Below, piece after piece: positions 33,865 through 42,484 of a stretch of DNA of 64,000 bases. The notes below the pieces were generated by a model that ran no database searches, was not told the origin of the DNA, and worked only from the letters and a program-made list of their open reading frames with translations. Numbering within the stretch: the stretch's first letter is position 1; every line of letters starts with the position of its first letter. Source of the stretch: JAPLJU01 sp964547985 (GTDB lineage Bacteria; Desulfobacterota; Syntrophia; Syntrophales; UBA2192); the NCBI GenBank assembly GCA_964547985.1, contig CAZJPV010000003.1, forward strand, positions 28,227 through 92,226. Reading direction: 5' to 3'. The position numbers and the translations under genes were made by a program.

Positions 33865-35493
33865 TCAAGATAGATACTTTTTGAGGGTCTGGAAGAGTTC
33901 TTTTACCGTGAAGCACTCGCCATTGTACTTGAGGATCTGATGATCCACGCTGATCCCCAGCTCCCGCTTCAGGAGTCCGGCGAATTGCCCCGTGGCGTTG
34001 TTTTCGACTGAAATGATCCTTTTGTTCTTCAGGTTGAAGGGTTTCACCATGTCCTGCGTTAGGGGGTAGACCTGGCTGAAGTGAAGGGCCCCTGTCCGTA
34101 CCCCGCCCCCGGTGATCCTCCGGACGGCCTCCTCGACGATCAGTTTGTTTGAACCCCAGTTGATCACGATCACATCGGACCCCGGATCCCCGGTGAAGGT
34201 GGGCAGGACCGTCTCTTTCTTGAGGAAGTCAGATTTCTTCAGCCGCTTCTCGACCATCCGGGTCCGGAGGCCGAGATCTTCCGTGATTTTCCCTTCTTCA
34301 TCGTGCTCGTCGGAGTCGACCCTGACGAGGGCATCGCCTGCGCCCGGGCAGGCCAGAGGAGACAGCCCCGAGGCTGTCAGCCTGTAGCGATTGTACGACG
34401 AGTCGAAAGAGCCGTATTCGCGCCGGATGATTTCAGAGGTGATTTCTTCGATCATCATCTGGACGGAATCAGCGAGGTATTGATCGGTCAAGATGAAGAC
34501 CGGTGTCTGGCAACCATCGGCCACATGAAAGCTTTTTCGGGCCAGGATCATGGCCTCGTGGAGGGAACCAGGCGCGTAGATCGCCCGGGGAAACTCGCCG
34601 TGCCCGGCGTGAAGAACGAAGTTCAGGTCCCCCTGCTCGGTCCGGGTCGGGAGGCCCGTTGCCGGGCCGGGACGCTGCGCCACGATGACGACAAGCGGTG
34701 TCTCCGTCATGCCGGCAAGGGAGATGCCTTCCTGCATCAGGGCAAACCCCCCGCCGGATGTCGCCACAAGTGAGCGAAGCCCCGCGTAGGATGCCCCGAG
34801 GGCCATGTTGATGGCTGAAATCTCGTCCTCTGCCTGTTCGAAATGAACGGGGTGATTTAGGGCAACAGTGGATATATAGTGCATGATCGAGGTGGCGGGG
34901 GTCATGGGGTAACCGGCCATGAACTGGCAGCCGCCGAGAAGGGCCCCGAGCGCCAGGGCCTGGTTGCCGTCAAACTTGCAGTGGGCCGGCGCCTTCGGTG
35001 CAATGGGGTAACGGCCGGCAACCCCCCAGCGGCGGGCAAATTCGAATCCTGCCGACAGGTGATCGGGATTTGAAGAAATACCGACGATGCCTGAAAATTT
35101 ATCCTGCGGGCATCCAATGGCCGCAAGGATCAGCCCGACGAGCATGGTGTTTGTTGCGGTGACCCCCCCGAAGCGTTCACGGGCCACCTGCTCCATTTCC
35201 TTCACCTGACCCGGCGAAAGAAAGACCCCCGACACTGACAAATCCGTTTTGTGGTATTGCTCGGTTTCTGAATCGAGGGCGATGATCATGTCCCAGGGAT
35301 CACCGGAGAGGGCGTGGACAGGGTCCCCGGCGATGCGGACCATGTGAAAATTGTGGCCACCCCGTATCCTGGACATGTAGTTCTTGGTGGCAAAGAAATG
35401 ATAATGAAGCCTGGAAAGAAGCTCGGACAGTTCCATTTCTACCGAGAACATGCCCTGCCCCGCCTCTCCTCCGACCAGGACGTTAAATTCCAT
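33865..35493 (-). CDS. korA: 2-oxoacid:ferredoxin oxidoreductase alpha subunit (gamma-alpha fusion)
   Basis: 542 aa from ATG 35493, chosen for the AAAGGAGG ribosome site 6 bases upstream and the family start MEFNVLVGGEAGQGMFSVE. A longer open frame to 35772 is not supported. The N-terminal gamma domain (about 1-190) has GGEAGQG. The alpha domain begins near residue 200 with GNQALALGALLGGCQFMAGYPMTPAT (quoted as pattern) and includes EDEISAINMALGASYAG. The C-terminal domain has VINWGSNKLIVEEAV. With KorB it oxidatively decarboxylates a 2-oxoacid to acyl-CoA and reduced ferredoxin, central in anaerobic energy metabolism. Confidence 0.93.
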   Translation of the reverse strand: MEFNVLVGGEAGQGMFSVEMELSELLSRLHYHFFATKNYMSRIRGGHNFHMVRIAGDPVHALSGDPWDMIIALDSETEQYHKTDLSVSGVFLSPGQVKEMEQVARERFGGVTATNTMLVGLILAAIGCPQDKFSGIVGISSNPDHLSAGFEFARRWGVAGRYPIAPKAPAHCKFDGNQALALGALLGGCQFMAGYPMTPATSIMHYISTVALNHPVHFEQAEDEISAINMALGASYAGLRSLVATSGGGFALMQEGISLAGMTETPLVVIVAQRPGPATGLPTRTEQGDLNFVLHAGHGEFPRAIYAPGSLHEAMILARKSFHVADGCQTPVFILTDQYLADSVQMMIEEITSEIIRREYGSFDSSYNRYRLTASGLSPLACPGAGDALVRVDSDEHDEEGKITEDLGLRTRMVEKRLKKSDFLKKETVLPTFTGDPGSDVIVINWGSNKLIVEEAVRRITGGGVRTGALHFSQVYPLTQDMVKPFNLKNKRIISVENNATGQFAGLLKRELGISVDHQILKYNGECFTVKELFQTLKKYLS

Positions 35494-35672
35494 TCTGACC
35501 TCCTTTTTTTCGACTGTGCTCGGTTTTTTGTGACGAGGCCTCTTCACGACATCTGGGTCGGTCAAAAGAGATACGGCCAGGGCGGGGTTTCGAGTTTGAA
35601 TAACCGGGATGTCACAACGCCGAAATGACGCAGGCCCGAGGGATTCATGGTCCGGCCTGAGGCGTGAAGGGA

Positions 35673-35903
35673 TTACAGCAACCCCCCCTTTTCCATCAGG
35701 CCCATAAGCTTTTTGTACACACCCTGCAGGAGGGATTCGATTGTCTCGTTTTTTTTCCGAAGCGGCAGCCATTCGAGGAAGTGTTCGTTGTCGGCGATGA
35801 CTTTTCCTTTCAACTCGTCGAACTGACTCTGAATTTCAGCGGCCTTTTCCAGACCGTATTTTTTTTCATAACCCTTCAGGGCCCTTTCGAAGGCATCTTT
35901 CAT
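35673..35903 (-). CDS. 76-residue helical protein of unknown function
   Basis: A highly charged, probably coiled-coil protein: MKDAFERALKGYEKKYGLEK, then SQFDELKGKVIADNEHFLEWL and LLQGVYKKLMGLMEK. GGGGGAGG lies 5 bases before this ATG; an in-frame TTG eight codons upstream is less likely. It sits 180 bases upstream of korA on the same strand and could be in its transcript. No family is recognised. Confidence 0.6.
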   Translation of the reverse strand: MKDAFERALKGYEKKYGLEKAAEIQSQFDELKGKVIADNEHFLEWLPLRKKNETIESLLQGVYKKLMGLMEKGGLL

Positions 35904-35931
35904 TTCAGCCTCCCCCAGCTTCTTCAAAGAA

Positions 35932-35959
35932 AGCCCGGAGAAACATGGACCTCCGGGCT
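35932..35959 (-). terminator. intrinsic terminator after the MerP-like selenoprotein gene
   Basis: AGCCCGGAG pairs with CTCCGGGCT across a 10-base loop, followed on the minus strand by TTTCTTTG. It starts 24 bases after the selenoprotein stop, so that gene is probably a single-gene unit separate from korAB. Confidence 0.75.
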
Positions 35960-35982
35960 CTCGAAATGTGTTTGTTTAACGT

Positions 35983-36294
35983 TTATTTTACCAACTCCGG
36001 CTGACCTGAAGGCGGGAACCCGTCGTCGGTCAGCACTTTGACGATCGTCTCGAGATTCGTTTTTTCGTCGTCAAAGGTTACGACGGCCGTATGCGTAAAC
36101 TGGTTTACCTGATATTCCTTCACGCCAGGAATCTTTCCCAGGATATAACTTACCCTGCTTGCCGTGGCGGGTCACCCGCAGTCCGGAATCAGGAGCTTGA
36201 CCGTTCTGTCAGCCGCGAAAAGGGGCTGGGCCGACATAAACAGGAACATCACGCTCACAAAACCGCTCACCCATAGGAGTCGTCTTCGCCTCAT
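35983..36294 (-). CDS. exported MerP-like HMA-domain selenoprotein (Cys39-Gly-Sec41)
   Basis: The ATG at 36294 is preceded by AAGGAGG. A basic signal peptide (MRRRRLLWVSGFVSVMFLFM) with cleavage near LFAA-D is followed by RTVKLLIPDCG, then UGA at 36172-36174, then PATASRVSYILGKIPGV. It closes with HTAVVTFDDEKTNLETIVKVL, TDDGFPPSG and ends at TAA 35983. Read through the UGA this is 103 aa and aligns along its length with periplasmic MerP-type heavy-metal-associated proteins (AVVTFDD.KTN is a strong match). The metal motif CxxC becomes C-G-U. It is predicted periplasmic and to bind a soft metal ion or do redox chemistry. A seven-pair hairpin follows the UGA. No merT, merA or copper ATPase is nearby. 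Confidence 0.9.
36139..36157 (-). promoter_or_regulatory. putative SECIS hairpin for the MerP-like gene
   Basis: In the mRNA, CAGGGUA/UAUCCUG (seven pairs, one G-U) closes the loop AGUUA. The loop begins 25 nt from the U of the UGA. Length, distance and the GU in the loop fit a bacterial SECIS element. Confidence 0.75.
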
Positions 36295-36507
36295 AAACAA
36301 CCTCCTTATTTTTCATTATGATAAACACTGGCTGAGGTAAAATCCAGAGAAATTCGTCTTGAAACGAAAGAAAAAGCACTCCACCAAAAAATCTTGGCAT
36401 TTATTCACCCGACCTGATAATTTACCGATGTGATCACCATCCTTTTGTCGGCCTGTATGGGTTGGTATTCAAGGCGTAAGACTCCGGGATGAAAGAGGGC
36501 TTGTGAT

Positions 36508-37410
36508 ATGAATCGCCGTGGATTTCTCAAGAATACCGCCGTGGTCGGAGCGGGGCTCACCCTGCCCGGCGCCTGCGGGCTTGTCTTCCGCGTGCTCGAG
36601 GCCTCGGAAAGAGTGGACCTGGCTGTGGCCCAGGGGGCGGCGCCTTCGCAGATCACGAGGGCGGCCATCGATGTCCTGGGCGGCATGAAGCGGTTTGTGA
36701 CCAAGGGGGATGTCGTTGTCGTGAAGCCCAACATCGGGTGGGACCGCACGCCGGAATACGCTGCAACCACCAATCCCGAGGTTGTCGGGACGATCGTCAA
36801 GATGTGCTACGAGGCCGGTGCAAAAAAGGTCAGGGTTTTTGATCGGACGGTGAGCGATTCCCGAAGATGTTACAAGCAGAGCGGGATCGCCGATGCGGCG
36901 GGTGCTGCCGGCGCCGAGGTGAGTCATATCGACGACAGGAAGTACAGGGACGTAAAGATGAACGGGCTGGCTCTGAAGTCGTGGCCCCTCTATGCGGATG
37001 TTCTGGAGGCCGACAAGGTCATCAATGTCCCCATCGCTAAAGACCATGGCCTGTCGAAACTCACCCTGGCCATGAAGAACTGGATGGGCGTAATGGGTGG
37101 ATGGCGGAGCCGGATCCACCAGAATATCGATGAAAGTCTCGTCGATATCGCCAGAGCCGTCAAGCCGACACTCACGGTCCTCGATGCGGTCAGGATCCTC
37201 ACGGCGAACGGTCCCACGGGTGGAAGCCTCAGCGATGTCAAACGGCTCAACCTCGTTGCCGTCGGCACCGATCAGGTGGCCATCGACTCCTTCGGTGCGA
37301 CCCTCTTCGGCTTCAAGGGCAGTGATCTCGGTTATGTCCGGCTGGGAGCGAAGGCCGGCCTCGGCGTGATGGATCTTGCGAAACTCAAGATCAAAAAGAT
37401 TCAGGTATGA
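36508..37410 (+). CDS. DUF362 protein with Tat signal
   Basis: A 300-aa exported DUF362 protein. The N-terminal MNRRGFLKNTAVVGAGL is a Tat-type signal. Family features are VVVKPNIGWDRTPE, VRVFDRTVSDSRRCYKQSG, INVPIAKDHGLSKLTLAMKNWMG (quoted in parts), and SLVDIARAVKPTLTVLDAVRI. It has no ferredoxin motif, unlike the two later DUF362 genes. Biochemical function is unknown; the family is often found with Fe-S electron transfer proteins. The polyferredoxin gene follows 33 bases later on the same strand. Confidence 0.88.
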   Translation: MNRRGFLKNTAVVGAGLTLPGACGLVFRVLEASERVDLAVAQGAAPSQITRAAIDVLGGMKRFVTKGDVVVVKPNIGWDRTPEYAATTNPEVVGTIVKMCYEAGAKKVRVFDRTVSDSRRCYKQSGIADAAGAAGAEVSHIDDRKYRDVKMNGLALKSWPLYADVLEADKVINVPIAKDHGLSKLTLAMKNWMGVMGGWRSRIHQNIDESLVDIARAVKPTLTVLDAVRILTANGPTGGSLSDVKRLNLVAVGTDQVAIDSFGATLFGFKGSDLGYVRLGAKAGLGVMDLAKLKIKKIQV

Positions 37411-37443
37411 GGACCCGTTGCCAATCCCAAGTGATTTTAATTC

Positions 37444-39000
37444 ATGATCAAGAACATACGTAGAGCCTCCCAGGCGATCTTTCTCTTCCTTTTCCTGTTC
37501 CTCTTCAGACAGACCGAATCAAAGGGGTATGACGATCTCGGCTATCCCGTCCGGCTCTTTCTCGACTTCGACCCTCTCGTTTTCATCACGACCGTGCTGG
37601 CATCCCACACCGTTCCCCTCGCCTTTTACCTCTCGGTTATCCTGATCGTGTTCACCATTTTTCTGGGCAGGGTCTTCTGCGGGTGGGTCTGCCCGCTGGG
37701 GACGCTGAACAACATGATGGGTACCTTACGGAAGGCGCGCCCCATCGGCGACCGGAGGCGTCTCTACCGCTGGAAATATTATATTCTCCTTTTTATTCTC
37801 GCAGCCTCCCTTTTCAGGCTACATCTCACGGGTATTCTCGACCCGTTGTCGCTTCTCATCCGGTCTCTGTCGGCCAGTATTTACCCCCTGTTCAATTATG
37901 CAGTGAGGTCCTTCTTCGACACGATTTTCCACTGGAATCCCCCGATCATTGTTCAGGGGTCGGAATTCCTCTATGACCTTTTGAAAAGAAGTGTTCTTGC
38001 CTTCGAACAGCCCCTCTTTGTCCAGAGTGCCTTCATCGGCCTTCTCTTTCTGGCCGTTCTGGGTTTGAATCTCATCGAGAGGAGGTTCTGGTGCAAGTTT
38101 CTCTGTCCGCTCGGCGCACTCCTCGGGATCCTGTCCCGCTACGCCCTCCTTCGCAGGTCGCTCGGCGAGGGCTGTGACGCCTGCGGGGCCTGTGAGACGA
38201 TCTGCCAGGGTGGCGCGATCCATGATGGAGACCGGTGGGAGTCGGGCGAATGCCTCTACTGCATGAACTGTGACGATCTCTGCCCGAGGAACGCCGTCTC
38301 CTTCGGATTCTCCACCAGGGGGACGCCGGCGGCGCTCAATCTGGGAAGGCGCAACGTCCTGATCGCCTTCGCCTCCGGCATTGTGTCCGTGCCGCTCATC
38401 AGGACGACGGCCCATTCAAAACCCGGCTATGTGAACCCCAGGCTCATCCGCCCCCCGGGCGCGCTGGAAGAGCGGGAATTTTTGAGGGCCTGCATCAAGT
38501 GCGGGGAATGTATGAAGGTTTGCATCACCAACGGCCTTCAGCCCACCCTTTTAGAGGCGGGTCTGGAGGGGATCTGGTCACCAATCCTGATCCCGCGGAT
38601 CGGCTACTGCGAATACCGCTGCACGCTCTGTGGGCAGGTCTGTCCGACGGGCGCCATCGCGAGGCTCAAACTGGAGGCAAAACAGCAAGTCAAAGTCGGT
38701 CTTGCCATGATCGACGAAGGGCGTTGCCTTCCCTACGCACATGCAACGCCCTGTATAGTCTGCCAGGAGGCCTGTCCCACCTCCCCGAAAGCCATATGGC
38801 TCGAGGAGACCAACGTGAGAAACCGGGAGGGACGGGTCATCCGTGTGAAGCGGCCGCGTGTGGACCTCGAGCTTTGCATCGGCTGCGGGATCTGTGAAAC
38901 CCTCTGCCCCGTGATGGGCCAGCCGGCGATTTACGTCACCAACGTGGGCGAATCAAGGTCCAAAACAAACCAGCTTCTCCTCCCGGGGGCGGCGAAGTGA
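37444..39000 (+). CDS. membrane polyferredoxin (NapH/RdxA-like) with many 4Fe-4S motifs
   Basis: A 518-aa protein. The N-terminal half has about five membrane helices and the two cytoplasmic CxxxCP motifs of NapH/NosR-type proteins: FCGWVCPLG and WCKFLCPLG. From about residue 238 there are cluster motifs CDACGACETIC, CLYCMNCDDLCP, CIKCGECMKVC, CRCTLCGQVCP-like YRCTLCGQVCPTG, PCIVCQEACPTSP and CIGCGICETLCP. It probably passes electrons across or along the membrane to the adjacent DUF362 protein. The donor is unknown; quinol or ferredoxin are possible. A bidirectional terminator lies 30 bases downstream. Confidence 0.92.
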   Translation: MIKNIRRASQAIFLFLFLFLFRQTESKGYDDLGYPVRLFLDFDPLVFITTVLASHTVPLAFYLSVILIVFTIFLGRVFCGWVCPLGTLNNMMGTLRKARPIGDRRRLYRWKYYILLFILAASLFRLHLTGILDPLSLLIRSLSASIYPLFNYAVRSFFDTIFHWNPPIIVQGSEFLYDLLKRSVLAFEQPLFVQSAFIGLLFLAVLGLNLIERRFWCKFLCPLGALLGILSRYALLRRSLGEGCDACGACETICQGGAIHDGDRWESGECLYCMNCDDLCPRNAVSFGFSTRGTPAALNLGRRNVLIAFASGIVSVPLIRTTAHSKPGYVNPRLIRPPGALEEREFLRACIKCGECMKVCITNGLQPTLLEAGLEGIWSPILIPRIGYCEYRCTLCGQVCPTGAIARLKLEAKQQVKVGLAMIDEGRCLPYAHATPCIVCQEACPTSPKAIWLEETNVRNREGRVIRVKRPRVDLELCIGCGICETLCPVMGQPAIYVTNVGESRSKTNQLLLPGAAK

Positions 39001-39030
39001 TTGTCTTTTGGCCTTCCGGGGTGATATCAA

Positions 39031-39066
39031 AAAGCCCTTTCCGATTGTAGAATCGGGAAGGGCTTT
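39031..39066. terminator. bidirectional terminator between polyferredoxin and RsbRD-like genes
   Basis: AAAGCCCTTTCCGATT pairs with AATCGGGAAGGGCTTT around GTAG (one G-U). The A and T runs at both ends let it serve both convergent genes. Confidence 0.85.
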
Positions 39067-39103
39067 CAAATGTTGGAAATGATCCTCGCAGGCGCCTAGA
39101 GGC

Positions 39104-39562
39104 CTATATCTTGTCTTTCCGGTCCTTCTCCAGCTCACCGTACTTTTTGGTGATGATGTAGACGCCCTGGTCGAAGAGGCGGATCGTCCGGTTGATGCTC
39201 TCGACGGCCTTATACTGATCGAGGGCTGTCAGGAAGATCGCCTGGAAATCTGCGTAGAGCCACATGTGCCTTCTCAGCAAGACGAGAGCGTAAATCGCCT
39301 CGTGAAGAGGCAATCCCTCCCGGAACCTGTCCTCGGCATATTTCTCGAAATATCTTTCGACCTGCCTGTAAGGGGGCTCGTCGAAATAAATCCGTCTTAA
39401 ATTTCCATAGAATTCGATGGCAAACTCCGTGCACTTGTCCATGGTTATCACCTGCAGCGCCGGCGTTCTGGGATTCGACTTGACGGCCTTGCACCACTGA
39501 TCCGAGATGTCCTTAGCGTGTTGTTCCGTCACGTGCAACAGTTTGTCGGCAAAGGCTAACAT
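39104..39562 (-). CDS. RsbRD-like N-terminal domain (stand-alone sensor)
   Basis: A 152-aa, all-alpha protein of the type that forms the N-terminal domain of RsbRD stress sensors (PF14361-like). Recognition: IDQW-type ISDQWCKAVKSNPRTP, FYGNLRRIYFDEPPYRQVERYFEKYAEDRFREG (in pattern terms), and IYALVLLRRHMWLY. In RsbRD a STAS domain follows; here the protein ends after the sensor domain. It may regulate through a separate partner. It is a single gene; the start codon has GGGGG 7 bases upstream. Confidence 0.75.
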   Translation of the reverse strand: MLAFADKLLHVTEQHAKDISDQWCKAVKSNPRTPALQVITMDKCTEFAIEFYGNLRRIYFDEPPYRQVERYFEKYAEDRFREGLPLHEAIYALVLLRRHMWLYADFQAIFLTALDQYKAVESINRTIRLFDQGVYIITKKYGELEKDRKDKI

Positions 39563-39813
39563 GTGATTTCATCCCCCTGTTATTTTATACCAATACGGAA
39601 GAGCCCTTCGGTATTGACCTGCTGATTTGCAGCGTGGGCCATTTTCTATTATTTGATTCTTCCACGGGGGTCAAGTGCTTGTTTACACGGCTGCGGCGTC
39701 GCGATCATTTTCTTTGGAGGGCTTTCAGTAGGCGGGATAAGGTCCCTTCGGCCATGGAGAAAAGGCATGTTGCCTGTTGCGGGTTTGTGATTTTCGGAGG
39801 AAGGGGCTTTAGA
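39563..39813. other. spacer without recognisable gene
   Basis: No reading frame with a ribosome site and plausible composition is present on either strand. The first 100 bases upstream of the RsbRD-like gene probably hold its promoter. Confidence 0.5.
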
Positions 39814-40122
39814 TCAGGCCCAGGTGTCGATGTTCATGCCTTTGATCCGGGCCCTGTTGAGGATGATCGATCCGTCACGGGTCTTTCCATAAAAGGACAG
39901 GATCCCGCCGAGGAATACGGCATCCTGCCGTTCGTCGTTTCGATCAGGTTTGTCATCCGGCCGGGTGAGCCGATGAGGGGGGCTTGATGTCCGAGGGTGG
40001 GCAATTTCCGGGGCCCTGAAAGACTCCAGTTTCACCGGGAGCCAGGAACCCTGGAAGCTCCTGCCGGGAGTGTTAAGTGCGGTATCGACGACCTCTGCTG
40101 CTGCGAGTGTATGGACCTTCAT
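39814..40122 (-). CDS. possible 102-residue hypothetical protein
   Basis: It starts MKVHTLAAAEVVDTALNTPG and ends SFYGKTRDGSIILNRARIKGMNIDTWA (quoted in parts), separated by a proline/arginine/aspartate-rich low-complexity middle. It has no obvious ribosome site. The tail looks more protein-like than random. It lies downstream of the 59-residue gene on the same strand. It could equally be chance. Confidence 0.4.
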   Translation of the reverse strand: MKVHTLAAAEVVDTALNTPGRSFQGSWLPVKLESFRAPEIAHPRTSSPPHRLTRPDDKPDRNDERQDAVFLGGILSFYGKTRDGSIILNRARIKGMNIDTWA

Positions 40123-40215
40123 TATGGTATACCGGATTGATTGAAATTTTTTCCTCCTTCACGGTGACCCCTTGGGCGGTTATGCGTGAAGGCATGGCGG
40201 AAGCATTCCCCGTCA

Positions 40216-40395
40216 TCAGAGTTTCTTGGTCAAGAAATTGTAGAGGAAATCCGTTTGTTGGGGCGAGAGATCAAACTTCAGGGCTGCTTCTTCCACCAGC
40301 TTGCTCAGCTTTCGGTCGGGCTGGGTCTCGCGCATTTCCGATATCCACTTGATTGCTCTGCGGATTTCTTCCCCTTCGGGCAGCGACGAAGCCAT
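40216..40395 (-). CDS. 59-residue conserved-looking helical protein
   Basis: MASSLPEGEEIRRAIKWISE, then KLSKLVEEAALKFDLSPQQT and DFLYNFLTKKL. AAGGAGGGTGAGAA precedes the ATG, a strong ribosome site. The composition is a typical small helical bundle with a LSPQQ(T/E)xFLxxFL tail. The function is unknown. It may lead a transcript with the gene at 39814. Confidence 0.65.
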   Translation of the reverse strand: MASSLPEGEEIRRAIKWISEMRETQPDRKLSKLVEEAALKFDLSPQQTDFLYNFLTKKL

Positions 40396-40660
40396 TTCTC
40401 ACCCTCCTTGTTATAGAATCTACAGGAATTTCTATAACATAAAATGAAATTAAATTCCTCAGAAAAAACAGGCTTTCCTGCTTCTATATATAACGATGGC
40501 CCCTCGATTTGTAAAGGTCCTTTGGCCGATATCAGAAAAGGTGCGGTTGTCCTGACGCGACGGGAGCGGGCGACAATCAGCTTGGCAAAAAGAGCGATTT
40601 TAGGTATGGGAAAAAACGCGAGCGTGATTTTGTTATTCGAAGAGGGAGGAAGGAAAAAGC

Positions 40661-41704
40661 ATGGCGCCAAAAGTCTATTATTCCAAACGGATCGATTCAG
40701 AGACGATCCGGACCGTTTTTGAAAGTGCCCTCGCCGATGCCAAGAGGAAGATTACAAAAGGTGATGAGGTGGCTATCAAGGTCCATTTCGGGGAGAAGGG
40801 CAATACGTGCTATGTCTCCCCCGGGCACATCCGGCCGGTCGTCGAGGCGCTCAAGCCTCTCGAGGGAGAAGTTTTTCTGACCGATGCGAACACCCTTTAC
40901 AGGGGAATGAGGCTCAACGCCACGGACCACCTGAACATTGCGAAGGAGCACGGGTTTGAAGCCCTGAAAACGAAGATCGTCATCGCCGATGGCCAGTCCG
41001 GCGAAGAGGAGGAGGAAGTGGGGATCCCGGGCAGGATCTTCTCGAAGGTGAAGGTTGCGAAGCGCATTGCGCGGGCGAACGCCATCATCGTCATATCCCA
41101 CTTCAAGGGACATATCCTCTTCGGTTTCGGCGGTGCCATCAAGAACCTCGGCATGGGTTGCGGCTCCCGGGCCGGCAAACTGGAGATGCACTCCAAGATA
41201 AAGCCCACTGTGAACGCGGACTGCATCTCCTGCGGCCAGTGCGTCGAAAATTGCCCGGCCGATGCGATTTCCATGCGGGATGATGAAAAGGCGATCATCG
41301 AGCCCGATCGCTGCATCGGCTGCGCGGAGTGCATTGCCATCTGTTGCAATGAAGCCATTGAGATTCCGTGGCACGGCGCAACCAGTCTTGAAGCGATGGA
41401 GCGATGCGCGGAATATGCCCTCGGGGCGGCAAAGGGCAAGACCTGTGTCTGTGTCAATTTCGTCAATCACATCACGAAAGACTGCGATTGTATGCCCGAT
41501 TCGGAGGTCATCGGTAAGGATGTGGGTCTGGTCGCATCGGCAGACCCGGTGGCCTGTGACCAGGCCTCATTCGAGCTCGTTTTGAAAAACGAACGAAACG
41601 TAGATATTTTCAAGAAAGCGACTCACGTCGACGGAACGCATATTACAAGATACGGGACGACCATCGGCCTGGGGGAGATTCATTATACGCTTGTGGAGCT
41701 GTAA
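40661..41704 (+). CDS. DUF362 protein with C-terminal two-cluster ferredoxin domain
   Basis: A 347-aa cytoplasmic protein. The DUF362 part covers about residues 1-185, with VAIKVHFGEKGNTCYVSP, FLTDANTLYRG and ISHFKGHILFGFGGAIKNLGMG (paraphrased). The ferredoxin domain has CISCGQCVENCPADAI and CIGCAECIAICCNEAI, then a C-terminal return to DUF362 sequence (CMPDSEVIGKDVGLVAS). The ribosome site GAGGGAGGAAGG precedes the ATG. Function is unknown; together with genes at 36508 and 44323 it forms a local concentration of the family. Confidence 0.9.
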   Translation: MAPKVYYSKRIDSETIRTVFESALADAKRKITKGDEVAIKVHFGEKGNTCYVSPGHIRPVVEALKPLEGEVFLTDANTLYRGMRLNATDHLNIAKEHGFEALKTKIVIADGQSGEEEEEVGIPGRIFSKVKVAKRIARANAIIVISHFKGHILFGFGGAIKNLGMGCGSRAGKLEMHSKIKPTVNADCISCGQCVENCPADAISMRDDEKAIIEPDRCIGCAECIAICCNEAIEIPWHGATSLEAMERCAEYALGAAKGKTCVCVNFVNHITKDCDCMPDSEVIGKDVGLVASADPVACDQASFELVLKNERNVDIFKKATHVDGTHITRYGTTIGLGEIHYTLVEL

Positions 41705-41787
41705 GCCGGGTGGTTTGTGAAGGCAGGGTCCTCGTGAAAAACCCTGATGGTGTGAGCCCGGATTACCCGGGCCGTCGGTCCTGACGC

Positions 41788-42057
41788 CTAAAAGTCCACA
41801 CTGCCGAGGTCGATATCGTGCATTTTCTCTGCACACCTCCGGAGGAACCCGCAGAGTTTGTCAAAGGGCCAGGCCAGAATGACGATGATGTGCAGGGCAA
41901 TTCTCTCTGCCAGGGTGTGACGTGGATGGACGATCGAATACATGGATGATCCTTTCTCGAAGTTTTCGGTCACTCCATTATCAATATCAATACACATTTG
42001 ATGCCATGGCCCCCCCGAGGGGAACACGCCCTTCATTTCTCCGGGAAAATATTTCAT
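41788..42057 (-). CDS. 89-residue protein with one hydrophobic helix, unknown
   Basis: ATG 42057 has GGAGGGTATG just upstream, a better start than the open frame to 42192. The protein has an N-terminal soluble part (MKYFPGEMKGVFPSGGPWHQ), a hydrophobic helix at about residues 54-71 (IALHIIVILAWPFDKLCGF) and a charged tail RRCAEKMHDIDLG. It is probably a membrane-associated peptide. I recognise no family. Confidence 0.55.
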   Translation of the reverse strand: MKYFPGEMKGVFPSGGPWHQMCIDIDNGVTENFEKGSSMYSIVHPRHTLAERIALHIIVILAWPFDKLCGFLRRCAEKMHDIDLGSVDF

Positions 42058-42484
42058 TTCATACCCTCCTGTCACGCAATGGGCCTTTTTTCTTATCCCC
42101 GACCTGAAAAAATCAGTCTCTCCCCTTTCGATTCCGGGCCGTCTGGGGGCTTGCAGCAACTCTGACGGTTTGCATCGATTCGACACTGTCAATAATCAAA
42201 GCAAAAAAAACGTTGGTCTTTTGACACATGCCGGAATTCCGAACAAATTCTCCCAAAGACACGGAACTTGATGCAACGATAAATGGCTATATGGCTGATT
42301 ATACAGGTAAATATTTTGGCAGCATCAAAGATTAGAGGCACAAGAAATGCATCCACTTATAGAAACAAATAGGCTCTATTTCGGGCGGCCGTTAAGGCCT
42401 GAAAAAAAGCATTTCTGGTTCGGTTTAGGAGAAAGGATCGCTTTAGGACAGCGCATCTCGAAAAAAACATAGAAGGGGGGAAAA
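42058..42484. other. 427-base intergenic region
   Basis: This divergent region between the 89-residue gene (minus) and the DksA/TraR gene (plus) is AT-rich after 42190. It probably holds both promoters. A TTGACA lies on the minus strand near 42185-42190, without a convincing -10 element. No gene is seen. Confidence 0.5.

Noticed and set aside
35494..35772. N-terminal extension of korA
   Set aside because: The family N-terminus and an AGGAGG site support ATG 35493; the extension is proline/arginine-rich without homology.
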